Assembly: GCA_036924085.1 (NCBI GenBank)
Contig: JAVGWX010000001.1
Location: forward strand, 4,568,200-4,632,199
Direction: 5' to 3'
Length of the DNA stretch: 64,000 bases
From: Ariolimax columbianus
Lineage: Eukaryota; Mollusca; Gastropoda; Stylommatophora; Arionidae
The notes below the pieces were generated by a model. The model was not told the DNA's origin, ran no database searches, and saw nothing but the letters and a program-made list of their open reading frames with translations. Each line of letters opens with the position of its first letter. The stretch's first letter is position 1. The translations under genes and the position numbers were made by a program. Positions 45,060 to 57,073 of this stretch are shown here, piece after piece.

Positions 45060-45540
45060 AGAGGTTACCAGAGGGACGCATTCTTGGAATTTTATGGAGT
45101 GACATAATGACTAACAACGAAGTGTTGAGCCGTGCAAAGATTGTCAGATTAGTTACGATCTTCCGCCAGCGCCGCTTGCGGAGGCTTTATATCGTGTGCA
45201 GAATGGAGAATGGGCGAATACCAAAATATATAATTTACGGAGAGCTGACCACGGGCAAGCGTAAAAAAGGTAGACCCTTCTTCCGTTACAAAGATGTTTA
45301 CACGCGTGACCTGAAAGCGTGGGATATGAACACCTGCAACTGGAAGAAACTTGCCAAAGACAGACTCGGCTGAAGGCAGGCTTTGTGTGTTGGCTTGCAG
45401 GCAGGGAAAGACAGGGTACATCAAGATGCAGACTACAAGCGTTTGCGGCGAAAGCTAGAGCAACAACTGACTGTCCCCTCTCTAGCGTGGCCCATTGTCT
45501 CTCGAGACTGACAGAATGCCAATCAATCATTCTATGAATA
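45060..45540 (+). mobile_element. LINE C-terminal fragment (GRPFFRYKDV type)
   Basis: A plus frame from about 45090 to 45373 reads TNNEVLSRAKI, RQRRLRRLYIVCRMENGRIP, KYIIYGELTTGKRKKGRPFF and RYKDVYTRDLKAWD. The RQRRLRWLGHV..M..GR.PK..LYGEL..G.R..GRP..RYKDV..RD pattern is the characteristic C-terminus of a widespread endonuclease-RT LINE class. Here the usual WLGHV has become RLYIV. Only this end is present; no RT motifs precede it. It is a different family from the element at 35577-37672. Confidence 0.82.
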
Positions 45541-46120
45541 AAATATAAGCGTCATTATGTATTTCTATATATTTCTATGTCACAGTTCTCAAACAGACAA
45601 TGGCTTGTCTTGTTCTCTCATACTTGCGACACCCACATTGTTCTTCTGAAACTTTCATTTCTATTACCTATTAATATGTTTTTATCGATTATTTTCCCCA
45701 ATCGCGTTTCTAGCATTTCTAGACAGGAAATAAAGACATTTTTGTGGTGAAGCGCAAAGACCAGTGACGTCATTTTCAGTCGGCTGTATGGAAGTGACAA
45801 ATCATTGCTTCCTTTCAGCGGCTGTAGTAGGATATTTATTGTGGAGTGTTGATGCCCACAGTCAGTGGAGCAAATTACAGCGCTGGGTTCAGCTTCTAAT
45901 GGGTCATTCTGACGATAGTGACGTGCATCAGACATGAATCCACAACAGACCTGGTCGTCTGGCAGACTGGAACATCCAAGCGACAGTTGGCGGAATGGAG
46001 GATTTTTAGCCAGTCTTGCTTTTCTTCTTGCTTCCTGTCTGATTGTCTGGGGGTTGTTGGGATCTGAACATATCAGGTAAAACTCTATATATACAATTCT
46101 ATTGGCTGGAAATATACCTT
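45541..46120. other. No gene recognised
   Basis: No recognisable repeat or exon. Confidence 0.5.
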
Positions 46121-46121
46121 A

Positions 46122-46250
46122 GTTGTATCGTTAGTTGTATCGTTAATTGTATCGTTACTTGTATCGATAGTTGTATCATTTGTTGTATCATTAGTTGTAT
46201 CATTAGTTGTATCATTAGTTGTATCATTAGTTGTATCTTCAGTTGTAGCC
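46122..46250. repeat. 12-bp repeat (agttgtatcatt)
   Basis: About ten units of agttgtatcatt and variants (gttgtatcgtta), becoming more homogeneous to the right. Confidence 0.9.
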
Positions 46251-46307
46251 ACGTACCAAACGAGCGGACTGGATAAAGTCAAAGAGTCTTCTGTTTTTTC
46301 TTTTTCG

Positions 46308-46659
46308 TTTTCTTCTTCTTCTTCTTCTTCTTCTTCTTCTTCTTCTTCTTCTACTTCTTCTTCTTCTTTGCACGCTCTCAGACTTGTACTTGATTTTGTT
46401 AAAACAAAGCAACGGTCATCCTAAGTCTGTCGACACTGCCATAGAGCTTGTCTAGTGTTGCCACTGGTGATGGTCACATATTCTTTCTCTGGTCCTCATA
46501 TGTCGGACAATTTTGCAGCAGATGTTCAGCGGTCATTTTCCCTGTACCACACGTGCATTCGTCAGTACCACCTATCTTCAGTTTATAGAATAGATGGTAC
46601 CTCAGTCTGTTGCGGCTTGTGTGGAGTCTGAAGATCACCACCTGCTCTCTTCTGTTCAA
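46308..46659 (-). mobile_element. LINE copy C, short 3' end
   Basis: A (CTT)n run on the plus strand (the GAA tail, with one cta interruption) is followed by about 285 bp of the A-F family: the C-terminal Cys/His motif (ECTCGTGKMTAEHLLQNCP) and RLHTSRNRLRYH. It stops abruptly at tctgttcaa (46659). An aaagag on each side could be a short TSD but is too weak to rely on. Confidence 0.9.
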
Positions 46660-47290
46660 AAGAGAAGTCTGAACAGTAGGACAAGATCCTGTTGAGAACA
46701 TAAACTACAGACCAAACAGAACGACAATGGATGTTACAGGCCTGTTGGAGGAAGGGGTGGTCGATTGCTTGGAATGCATGTCTTCTAGTCATATGGGCTG
46801 GGATTGGAATCCATTTGAAGACGCAGGTAATAGTTAACATATAGTTCGCACTGTACGGTGATCGTCAGTGTAATCTGTTTATACTCCTCAGTCCCGATTC
46901 TCCCCATTCCCACTCCCCTGTCCTCTTCAGCAGACACTGACCAACAACAAACAATGCTCTCCTTGGAGGCCTTATTGTTTACTTCTGTTATCACGTGACC
47001 ACGTGGTGGTGTTCACATTATCAACTAGTCTCAGTAGACAAAAAGAAACAAGCTTTCCATATCTGAGCATACACCCTTTTACTAGTATAGTCTGGGAATA
47101 CCATCATGATTTAGATTACTACATGAGAATACTCTCTTCAGCTAATATAGTGTAAGAGAATATTCTTGTTAGCTAGTATTTTATGGGAGAATGCTATTAG
47201 GACTTGGGTAATTATAGAGACAGCAGGATACGGGTAAGCATCCCTGTATGGACAATATCATATATAACATATTGTTGCGATTGTGCTGAT
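46660..47290. other. No gene recognised
   Basis: No recognisable repeat; short ORFs only. Confidence 0.5.
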
Positions 47291-47297
47291 GGCGACT

Positions 47298-47573
47298 CTC
47301 AAGTTCATGATTCAGCAAAGTATTGATGGAAACAACGATCAACCTCAAGTTCATGATTCAGCAAAGTATTGATGGAAACAACGATCGACCTCAAGTTCAT
47401 GATTCAGCAAAGTATTGATGGAAACAACGATCAACCTCAAGTTCATGATTCAGCAAAGTATTGATGGAAACAACGATCAACCTCAAGTTCATGATTCAGC
47501 AAAGTATTGATGGAAACAACGATCAACCTCAAGTTCATGATTCAGCAAAGTATTGATGGAAACAACGATCAAC
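47298..47573. repeat. 46-bp minisatellite, six copies
   Basis: Nearly identical units combining ctcaagttcatgattcagca and aagtattgatggaaacaacg with atcaac. One unit differs by a single base (atcgac), so amplification is recent. Confidence 0.95.
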
Positions 47574-47999
47574 GACCATTTGTGCTGCTAATACTGGCTT
47601 CTTATATGTGTGTTTATTCTAATAAAAGAAAAAAGAATAGGATGGGAAGAAACAAGTTAACATATTAAATGTGAGACTAAGATGGCTGCCCTAAGTTCCC
47701 CCACTAACAGCCGAGCACGGAGCTGAGAATGAACTGACAGTGACACCTAACAGGCTGTTTCTATCAGGGTCAACAAATCAGAGTTGACCAAGACACCTCC
47801 GCATTCAAGTGACGGCCCTGGAAGCATATTGTGCCATGCAGCTTGACTGAGAGATCAGGGATCGAAGAGGGAAAGGATCCAGGTTCCAAAATTGTCATTC
47901 TGAAACCAAATGTGTCGAGCAGAAAGTAGAAGATATCGCAGATGTAAGTCACCACACGACGTCCTTTTCAAGAAGAAGTAGACGAAAAGAATCTGGCAA

Positions 48000-48710
48000 A
48001 AATGGCGCCATAACTGGCTGCGAGTCTACATTTCTCTACTGTTTTGGATCATTATGGATGCCGCTAGACCACGGATTTGCCTGGAATTCACACTAGTCGA
48101 CGACTTACACTTGTGTTCACTGAAACGTGGTGTTGTTTTCCGTCTGGACTTGTTATTTCGTTCTTTTTTTGTGATTTCTTCCATCCGTTTATCCTGGTCT
48201 GGACGCCGGCTGAATGGCACTACGCTTATACCTGTGACGTATTTAACGGGTTAGTTCTGCCGGTTTACCTTCGCGAATTTGGCGTGTGGGAATTTTAGAT
48301 GCTACTATGATGAGCTGAATACAGCTGGGGAGAGATGCCAGACCCACTCACACGCTGAGTGTTGTCCATACGACCTCTTGTGGTTATCGAAAAGGCACGA
48401 CAAACTGCGTTAGATGCCATCCCACCTTTCTACCCTGCGGGTTACATGTTTACGGAAAGGCTTCGGTGGTAACCCTGAGGCAAAATCTGCATCCTATGCT
48501 ATCTCCAGTCGTCTCGATGAATGTCTTGCCACTGGCAAAAGGTAGCTTAGGCTCTGTGAGTGAGGTTGACAAAAGGCGCAGTTTCTTCCTCACTTTAATC
48601 CAAATAACCGCGCAAGTCACCCATTTCAGCGGACACAGCAAGAGATACGACTGTCCACGCGGCTGAACAAAGAGAGTGGTCTTCATCACTTGTGATGGAC
48701 AACTATTCAA
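48000..48710 (+). mobile_element. Dispersed repeat R1, copy 2
   Basis: Segment 48000-48100 matches 9465-9575 directly, and 48085-48710 matches the reverse complement of 8810-9460. A (AAG)n run at about 48746-48764 follows 35 bp after the end of similarity and could be part of its tail. No intact ORF; the readable frames differ between the two copies. Family unknown. Confidence 0.7.
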
Positions 48711-49625
48711 GGACGAAAAGAAATATTGAGGAGATAAAAAAAAGAAGAAGAAGAAGAAGAATCAAGAATCGTCGCCAGTCTCGGAGAACAGCTTATTCTC
48801 TTAATTGCGTCTTACAGGTTGCCTGGCCGGTCACAGTGTTAATATTCCTTGCTCTCCTTTCAGACCACGGTAACACACGGGCAACCACTACTATAACTGA
48901 TTAAATGGGGCCAATGAGAGTCGTGCATGGAACTGACAACTTGATACAAAACAATATGAGCCAGAATTCACACTCAAGGAGCACATGCATGCTTTTTCCC
49001 AGAAGTCTTGCGAGGAAATCTTTTACAGTGGCAGCATCATGCTCCACTTGGGGCACACAAGAAATAATGATGGCCATGATGATGATGATGATGATTATGA
49101 TGATGATTATAAGTTACAGTGATACACAGCTATAATCCAGTACAATTTTAAATGTCAATTTTATCTGATAATCTTAGACGGAACAGCACTGTGTAGGACC
49201 AGCGAGCTACAGGAAACATCATTGCTTACACTCTCCGCCATGTACTGAGAGAATGAGCACGTACGGGTATTGCGTAGAGTTTAATCCCGCCCCTCGATTC
49301 TTGGCAGAACAAAACAGAGATTCCCCAATGAGAGGGACTACGGGGTTCACCTGCATTAATTGTTGCAGATTTCATGACTGCAACTGGTCTGTTCTTTGTG
49401 TCAACAGTCACAGCCACTACACTCCAGACGTACCCATTGTTACTCAGTGGCTTTCAACAATCGAAGAGCAGTGGATACTGATGGTCCCAGTAGCCTGCTG
49501 ACTGTACATACTCATGATACGTCATCTCGGACACCTTTCCCAGCGCGATCTACAATTTTTTTAAGGAAATAATTCAACCGTCCGTGCACTGTCAGTTCAT
49601 TGATTTACGTGTGGCCGTCTACAAG
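48711..49625. other. No gene recognised; (AAG)n and (ATG)n tracts
   Basis: Includes an AAG-rich tract at 48742-48764 and an ATGATG tract at 49070-49108. No exon-like feature. Confidence 0.5.
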
Positions 49626-49629
49626 ATTG

Positions 49630-50160
49630 ATTGAACCAATAGATTGCAGTGCTTACATCCATGACTTCCATTGAACCAATAGATTTCAGTGCTTACATCC
49701 ATGAGGTTCATTGAACCAATAGACTTCAGTGCTTACATCCATGAGGTCCATTGAACCAATAGACTTCAGTGCTTACATCCCTGAGGTCCATTGAACCAAT
49801 AGATTTCAGTGCTTACATCCATGAGGTCCATTGAACCAATAGATTTCAGTGCTTACATCCATGAGGTCTATAGAACCAATAGACTTCAGTGCTTACATCC
49901 ATGAGGTCCATTGAACCAATAGACTTCAGTGCTTACATCCATGAGGTGCATTGAACCAATAAACTTCAGTGCTTACATCCATGAGGTTCATTGAACCAAA
50001 AGATGTCAGTGCTTACATCCATGAAGTCCATTGAACCAATAGATTTCAGTGCTTACATCCATGAGGTTCATTTAACCAATAGACTTCAGTGCTTACATCT
50101 ATGAGGTCCATTGAACCAATAGATTTCAGTGCTTACATCCATGAGGTCCATTGAACCATT
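49630..50160. repeat. 40-bp minisatellite
   Basis: About 13 units of 40 bp, combining ccattgaaccaatagacttc and agtgcttacatccatgaggt. Variants include agatttcag, aaacttcag and ctatagaacc. Confidence 0.95.
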
Positions 50161-50519
50161 GATAATATTTTATTTTGCAATAACTAACCAGGGATTCATA
50201 AAGTGTGAATTGTGCATCGTTTGCTTATCTAGTGCAGATCCTTTACCACAGTATGCCCATATGCCCTTACATATACTATATATTGCTAACACTCTCTGTT
50301 TTTATTTGACCTCTGCACGTCTTACAGCCTATTACTCGAGAAGCTTTTGGGTCGTCAGATTCACCTACAACTACCATATGATTACCAGCTGGTATCCGCT
50401 GTTGTAAGTTACCATTTATTGTTTCGTTTTCAAAAGCAGGCTCTGTATCAAAATAATCATATATCGAAAGGAGTTTATAATCCAAGCCCAATGTTCCACT
50501 TTCATTACGTTTCTGCCTA

Positions 50520-50765
50520 CCATCCATATATTTGTTTTTGTTGTTGTTGTTCTTGTTGTTCTTGTTGTTCTTGTTGTTGTTGTTGATGTTTTTGTTGTTG
50601 TTAATGCCCACAATGAGTAAGTTTACTCTTTTGTGCGCCCTGAAAAGGACGTTAAGTGACTTTAGCCAGTCTGTCAAGAAGAACAGCCCGTTTCCAGGGG
50701 GACTACGTGGAAGTCAAACCGGGGGTCTTGGCCAGTATATTTTGCCTGACCCTACGTAACATGCC
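50520..50765 (-). mobile_element. Dispersed repeat R2, copy 1
   Basis: Matches 63545-63605 and 63770-63865. Shared landmarks on the plus strand are aatgcccacaatga, ctcttttgtgcgccctgaaaa, gtttccaNgg and ggtcttggNcagtatatt. On the minus strand it ends in a (GTT)n/(AAC)n tract at 50530-50600, so it is probably the 3' end of a retroelement with an AAC-rich tail. Family unknown. Confidence 0.65.
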
Positions 50766-51239
50766 TGATCAGCATTTTTACGTGACCCTAACAGGCCTGA
50801 ACAGTATCTTTTACCTGACCTTGACTTTTGTTGCCAGGTACCCCCAAATTATTTGCAAATGTTCCGAAATGAATTATCTGTGTGTTCAAATAGTAAAAAT
50901 TGTCTGCAATTGAAAGTGTTAATGGCCATGTGTTGTTAATACACATAAAAAACTTTAAAAAAAATAAAAATACTGTTTTCTATTACCATCCTCCACATCT
51001 GCAACTCACACTTTTAATTTATTTTCATTCTATATCCATATTTAGACAATCTAGGAAAGTATCATCAGTTGTTAGGCACCAATAACATTTTAATAAAAGT
51101 TGAGTTTTCACAGTGTGATGACCAGACGATGCCTACTAATGTCCACTTTCAAGTGAATTATATTGCATGAATATACTTTTTTCTCAATCAGTTTTACGAT
51201 ACTGCAGAATCTGTCTTCTCTTATGATTATTTAAAACAT

Positions 51240-51610
51240 GAAGGCTTAGAAAACAGCCCTACTCCAGAGGCTTAGAAAACAGCCCTACTTCAGAGGCTTA
51301 GAAAACAGCCCTACTTCAGAGGCTTAGAAAACAGCCCTACTTCAGAGGCTTAGAAAACAGCCCTACTCCAGAGGCTTAGAAAACTGCCCTATGCCAGAGG
51401 TGTAAAAAAACAGCCCTACTTCAGAGGCTTAGAAAACAGCCCTACTCCAGAGGCTTAGAAAACTGCCCTACTTCAGAGGCTTAGAAAACAGCCCTACTTC
51501 AGAGGCTTAGAAAACAGCCCTACTTCAGAGGCTTAGAAAACAGCCCTACTCCAGAGGCTTAGAAAACTGCCCTATGCCAGAGGTGTAAAAAAACAGCCCT
51601 ACTTCAGAGA
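51240..51610. repeat. 26-bp minisatellite with 7-unit higher-order duplication
   Basis: About 14 units of agaggcttagaaaacagccc plus tacttc. The unusual pair ctgccctatgccagaggtgt followed by aaaaaaacagccc occurs at about 51382 and 51565, 183 bp apart (seven units plus one base). Confidence 0.95.
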
Positions 51611-52356
51611 TTTAAAAACACATACATTGGTTGCAAATTCAATTGAACTGTTGACTTTTTTTTCAGCAAAAAAGGCTGACACTGAATTTCACATACCAGC
51701 TTTGTTAATAGCTGAAACATTTATTCTGAGTTCTGACTAACATTTTTCAAACGGTTTCTATACTTATTTGGAAGATTAAAGATGCTTTGATATTCGACTC
51801 AGTAGGGGTGTTAGACGTCTGCGATGAAGGACAAGTCTTGTTGTGATGTCCCTTCACCTGTTTCACCTGACTTACACTCTCGAATTCCCGCCAGGGCGTC
51901 CGTTTAATTGGTTTAATTTATATATCTTTCTATTCATATTTTGATTGTAACTGTAAAAGCTAATAACATTTCCTGAAGCCTTCGCCGACCTCCTGAGAGG
52001 ACCTCACGAACCACAAGGGTGTGTGGACCACTGGTTAAGAGCCGCTGCCCTGCTGCATATTATTGGCTTCGTTTACCACTTGCTAACTCTCATTCCCCCT
52101 TCCATTGGAAAAGTCTTTTTCAAAAGAACAGTTATTATTTATTAAAGATTACGTGAGTGCATATATCGGTTTAATCTCAATTTGTGAACTGTGCTGACAT
52201 GTTTATAGCGTTTCATTTTGGAACCGTTATGACAATTGCATGATCAGTTTTAAATTATTAATCTATGCACGATCTGTCAATGTTAAATAATTTCAATGTC
52301 AACGCTACAGGAAGAAATATAATCTTGCTTTCAATGCTGTATCCCTTTTGTTGTAG
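51611..52356. other. No gene recognised; possible hAT-like terminus near 52025
   Basis: The reverse complement of about 51970-52055 begins ggcagcggctcttaaccagt and continues ggtccacacaccc and ctctcaggaggtc. This resembles the terminal region of non-autonomous hAT elements (CAG.GGTTCTTAACC type). No matching terminus or 8-bp TSD was found, so it is not called separately. Confidence 0.35.
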
Positions 52357-52804
52357 AGTGCGGCTCTATTCATCTTAGTGACATTTATCCTTGCGTTCTT
52401 CAAGACTCAATCCTTGACCTCGCCAAATCCAGCACCTGGAAGAAGAACATCTCGGAATTCAGGTTCAGGGAACGAGAGCGAGAGTCCTAGCCTAAACAAT
52501 ACGAGCGGCATAAATGATGATGAAGAGTTATCCTACAGTGGAGCTGAGTTTTGGAACGTGGCACTTGATACATACACGCAATTCTATGACGTTATAAGCA
52601 GCGGGAATGATACGCCGGGCTCGTGCACAAATAGTGACGAAGACACACGAAAACCTGAAGACAAGGTACACACAATGAGAGTCTGCAGTTATCTAGAGCC
52701 TTGGAAACAGCAAGGCAAGCGTTCTGCCGAAGACAGTCACGGAATTGGAGATCTGAACAGGCTAATGATACCTGGTCCAGTTTTTAGTTCTAACCTTGAC
52801 TTTG
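52357..52804 (+). CDS. Candidate host exon, secreted or neuropeptide-like precursor
   Basis: An uninterrupted frame is bounded by a good acceptor (cccttttgttgtag, 52343-52356) and donor (gtaaga at 52805). The acceptor TAG would itself be a stop in this frame, which fits an exon rather than a free ORF; there is no ATG near the start. The 149 codons begin with a hydrophobic stretch (AALFILVTFILAFF), then a Ser/Asn/acidic region (SGNESESPSLNN, NDDEELSYSGAEF) and two cysteines. Near the end is GKR at about residues 121-123 of the exon frame, a possible amidation plus dibasic cleavage site, followed by SAEDSHGIGDLNRL and NLDFG. If translation ran through the donor, a second GKR would follow. These features suit a secretory or neuropeptide precursor but could equally belong to a membrane protein. 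Identity unknown. Confidence 0.4.
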
Positions 52805-52879
52805 GTAAGAGATTATCTTTAGATGGATATATCATTACTTTTTTTTAAGCGTTTTTATTTAAACTTCACTTATTAGTTA

Positions 52880-52965
52880 GTCAATCAGTCATTTAATCAG
52901 TCAGTCAGGCAATCAGTCAGTCAGTCAGTGAGTTTGTTAGCTGCCAGTCAGTCAGTCAGTTAGTT
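52880..52965. repeat. (CAGT)n-like microsatellite
   Basis: Impure tract of cagtcagtcagt with caatcagt and cattcagt-like interruptions, just downstream of the candidate exon. Confidence 0.8.
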
Positions 52966-53024
52966 ATGGTAAATTCTTGAATTGGAAAACTCAGACAGTT
53001 CCAGATAAGCTATAGAGCTGGAAC

Positions 53025-53185
53025 TTGCAGGACAGGTACAAACCTGATGGCATAACATTTCTCAGGTACATACCTGATGGCAATACAGCTCACATGTACA
53101 GACCGGATGACAAAACACCTCAAAGGTACAAACCCGATGATAATGCACTTCACGTGCACAGACCCGATGACAGTACACTTCAATT
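53025..53185 (+). repeat. 33-bp (11-codon) degenerate repeat
   Basis: Five diverged units around ggtacaaacccgatga. In one plus frame each reads about 11 residues (RYKPDGITFL, MYRPDDKTPQ, VHRPDDSTLQ). The frame stays open for 93 codons, but the start is not supported and no splice sites were identified. Confidence 0.7.
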
Positions 53186-53189
53186 ATTT

Positions 53190-54125
53190 TGTGGGACAAT
53201 ATTGGGACAATTTGTAATCAATAAAGCGAGGTCACTTTTGTACGAAACGTCAAATCAACACTACATATCTCCTCTTCGAAATGTAATTTCAATCTGCCCG
53301 ATATAGGGAAACGATCTTCAGTTCAAATCATAGACGAGTCTTATGATGGGTGTTTTCTTCAAATGTGGTGTTTAAACTCTGATTGACACTTGTATCCATA
53401 CATTCCATTTGATTATGGCGTCGTTTTAGGATAACATTAAATAGTCGTGCATGCGTATAGGTGTGTTCGTGCGTGTGCGTATGTGTGTGTATGTGCGTGT
53501 GTGTTCGTGTGTGTGCGTGCCAATGTATGTGTACTTGTTTTATAGCATTGCAGATTCACGTTAGCGTGTGAGGGAGTCATATTATAATTTCAGAAAGATT
53601 TCATATTTCTTAATGACAAGGAATAGCATTCAATAAATAAATATATTGTAATGATTTTATTTCAAAAGGCCCTAACAAGTAGACAATAATTCAGTTCTAT
53701 TAGCGTAGCTATTATAGCTTTATTTTTACACCTTAGCCAGTCACTCATTATGTTTCATCCCAAATCTGAAATAAAAAGCACGAGGCACTGATGCGTATTC
53801 CGCAGCATTTAATTGTGTATACGCATTCACCGCCCCAGAATTTCATATTTATGATGAAACATAACAAGTGATTGATGTAAGACGTAAAACTCAAGCTAGC
53901 TAAGCTAATAAACGGAATTATTGTCTGCTTTTTATTGCACTTTGAAATAAAAGCGGCGTCTTTTTAAATGGTATTTTATTTCTTGTGATTCCCGAATAAC
54001 AATTAATGTACGGAGAGTTGCTCCTGGAGCCTTCTTTGTAACCCAGAACTTACTCCACAATCGGTGAACTTTCTAAGGTGGGAATGGCGTAATGTGCAGT
54101 GTGATAAGTTGTAGTCTTTTTCTGT
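53190..54125. other. No gene recognised; TG-rich tract 53455-53525
   Basis: AT-rich apart from a gtgtgcgt-type tract at 53455-53525. Confidence 0.5.
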
Positions 54126-54134
54126 AAGTGTTTA

Positions 54135-54475
54135 CCAAGCGTACCAACGGAAACAAAATGTTCGACATTACCAAACGTTACCAACGGAAACAAAAATGTT
54201 CGACATTACCAAACGTTACCAACGGAAACAAAAATGTTCGACATTACCAAACGTTACCAACGGAAACAAAAATGTTCGACATTACCAAACGTTACCAACG
54301 GAAACAAAAATGTTCGACATTACCAAACGTTACCAACGGAAACAAAACGTTCGACATTACCAAATGTTACCAACGGAAACAAAACGTAATGGGAACACAA
54401 CGTTCGACATTACCTAATGTTACCAATGGGATCACAATGTTCGACATTACCAAACGTTATCTATTGAAACAATAT
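54135..54475. repeat. 38-bp minisatellite
   Basis: About eight to nine units combining gttcgacattaccaaacgtt and accaacggaaacaaaaat, decaying to the right. Weak echoes (cattcgacatt, cattacctgacg) extend to about 54610. Confidence 0.92.
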
Positions 54476-54609
54476 AGGACGTGACCTGGCGATGTTTCCC
54501 TATATAAGGTCAGGTAATTGTGAATGTTGTTTCACAAGGTGGCGTCAGGTCATTCGACATTTCCAGACGTTGTATGTGCAAACTTAACATTCAGCATTAC
54601 CTGACGTAG

Positions 54610-55710
54610 ACTATTGGAACATGAAATTCGAATTACTTGACGTTAACTATAACACCGTTGAATCTGTCCGGGGTGCTGTGATGTTGGCTCTGTTTAACGA
54701 AACATGTAACAAGAACTTGGACACCCTAAGAAAGGCTAAACCTTATAGAACATATGACAACAACAATACAGTAACTACTTTACGATTCTCTTGCATCCTC
54801 ATCACCATCATCATGTGTCTTGTCTAGTAGTGCTGGTAAATACCCCCCCCCCCCCCCCCTCAGTAAGTTGTGCATGGTACATGTTAATTCTACATTATAT
54901 TATTTGCTTAGTTTCTGTTTCTTACCATCCCAGATGTTAATCCTTTTCATTCGCTTATATCTTTTCGTTCCTGTTTTTAAAGACGTAACTTTCTATAATA
55001 ATGTTTAATTCAGATTATAATGTGTTTGTTTTTGTTTCTTTGCGTACTATGTATCATTACTATGAACGTCACAACCAGACTGTCATTGTGTAACCTTTGA
55101 AGCCGTGTGTAATTGCATGTTACAAACGTGTTGAAGAAACTAAACTAATAGTTGACTAACCCCATTCAGAAATGCCAAAAACCGGTGACTATGAACATTT
55201 GCGCCCAATTAGTACACAGAACAGATCTACCCAAAGTGATAGCCTCCCCAAACCTGCTTCAATGTCTGTTGGCACGACAACCGTTAGCCCTCAGCTCATC
55301 GACGCATCTGTGGGCAGTCACAGACAGTTCAAAGTTGTCAGGTAGGCTCGTGTTGTGCTCTCACTTGTGACCAAAAGTTTCACGTTTTATAGCAAGCCTG
55401 GTAATCGGATGACACTACGTGTCGCGGTTTATAGCAAGTCTGATAATTTAGTGTCGATAAACGAAATCATATGTATGCAGTGTCGTAGGGTGGTTTGTCA
55501 GGGCCTGGGACAGGGCAAGTATTGTGCCCTAATCCGTGGGCCGTTAGCGTTCCCTGGGCCCCTTTCATGAGTTCAGTATCGAACCCCTTACCCGTCCCCG
55601 CTTAAATGTTGATGTATTTAAAGTATAATTAATGTAATGCTAGTTTGCTTACATTTGTTTTAATCGCCTAGTTTTAATTTGTACACAATTTTTAATAAGA
55701 GTATTGAAAT
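54610..55710. other. No gene recognised; poly-C run near 54843
   Basis: Short ORFs only; poly-C tract at 54843-54859. No recognisable domain. Confidence 0.5.
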
Positions 55711-55714
55711 CTAC

Positions 55715-56040
55715 ATTGAACTATCTTTCAAATAAGAGTATTGAAATCTACATTTAACTATCTCTCAAATAAGAGTATTGAAATCTACATTCAACTATCT
55801 CTCAAATAAGAGTATTGAAATCTACATTCAACTATCTCTCAAATAAGAGTATTGAAATCTACATTCAACTATCTCTCAAATTAGAGTATTGAAATCTACA
55901 TTCAACTATCTCTCAAATAAGAGTATTGAAATCTACATTGAACTATCTCTCAAATAAGAGCATTGAAATCTACATTGAACTATCTCTCAAATAAGAGCAT
56001 TGAAATCTACATTGAACTATCTCTCAAATAAGAGTATTGT
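55715..56040. repeat. 37-bp minisatellite
   Basis: About nine units combining aataagagtattgaaatcta and cattcaactatctctca. Two runs differ at one base (cattgaac against cattcaac), indicating block-wise spread. Confidence 0.95.
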
Positions 56041-56304
56041 TAGGCTTCGGCATATTTTTCTTTTGAAATTGTGCGCCCCCAAAAACGTGACGTTCAAGAC
56101 AACCACCCTTTGCGCCCCCCCCCCCCCCCCCCAAAGGTTCCGGCACTGTACGAGAACCGATGTTTTACAGGCAAGCAAACTGAGAATGGCAACAATGATC
56201 ATCCCCTCCTAACTATATAGTTTACCTATAATTGTTTTAACTAAGAAAGGAGATCAAAGACGATCAGGGTCAGGTGTAGCATATTGATCAAAGTTCCCAC
56301 CTCA

Positions 56305-56440
56305 TGTCCGTGTCGGGCTCCCTGCAAACAGGCTGTGTCACAGGAGTCTGGCCAATGTGGTGGGGATCGACACTGACATTGCCATAGTGGTGAGCCTGCT
56401 GATGAGCCTCACATTGTACTACATCCAGGAGGACATAGCC
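56305..56440 (+). mobile_element. Dispersed repeat R3, copy 2
   Basis: Partner of 42560-42700, with ctccctgcaaacaggctgtg, aatgtggtggggatcgacac and catagtggtgagcctgctga. A run ggaggacatagcccccacct follows and is absent from copy 1. Confidence 0.55.
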
Positions 56441-56444
56441 CCCA

Positions 56445-57060
56445 CCTACTAAACTACGCCAGGAGAAGCCACTGTAACCAGCAACCAAAGAAAAGGCTTT
56501 AACATTCAACTCAACTCAGCACAACTAACCTCTAACAACAAATTAAACCAATTTAACACCCACAAAAATGTGAACTCATTTAAAGAGAGTAAGAAATACA
56601 CAGCTATTAAAAGAGTTAAGAAGTAGATAATAATCGAACATTTACGTTATAGATTAGCCCTGAAGCAACATATGTTTTTTATCGCCTAGTTTGCTATATT
56701 ATCTGTATAAGAGCTTTCGGACGTTTTATGGATACAAACTAACGGAAGCATTTGTTTATTTAGAAGATACAATGCAAGCATGTCCCAATGAGACACGAAA
56801 GGGTAGAATGTATTTTAGACTAATTGAATAATACAAGTATTAAGTTTAGCAATAATAATGTTTTATTTCGCTAAAAATAGTACCTATATATCAGTATTAT
56901 GTTTATTCCCAATGCTAGTGTGCATTGATATGATTTATATGACCAAGAAACTAAGCCTGTTTGACCATACAGTCACACCTCAGTATAATGGCTAGATTTT
57001 CATTTATCCTACCACAACAGAAAAAGTGCCTTGCCTCAAAGAGCGACAAATATGATTAAA
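56445..57060. other. No gene recognised
   Basis: AT-rich spacer with no recognised repeat before the D/E LINE pair. Confidence 0.5.
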
Positions 57061-57063
57061 ATA

Positions 57064-57073
57064 CATCGGCGAG
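57064..57073. repeat. Left TSD of the D/E pair
   Basis: catcggcgag, identical to 59424-59433. Confidence 0.8.

Noticed and set aside
51970..52056. hAT-like terminal inverted repeat
   Set aside because: Only one end resembles a hAT terminus; no opposite terminus or 8-bp duplication was found, so it is noted only within the spacer entry.
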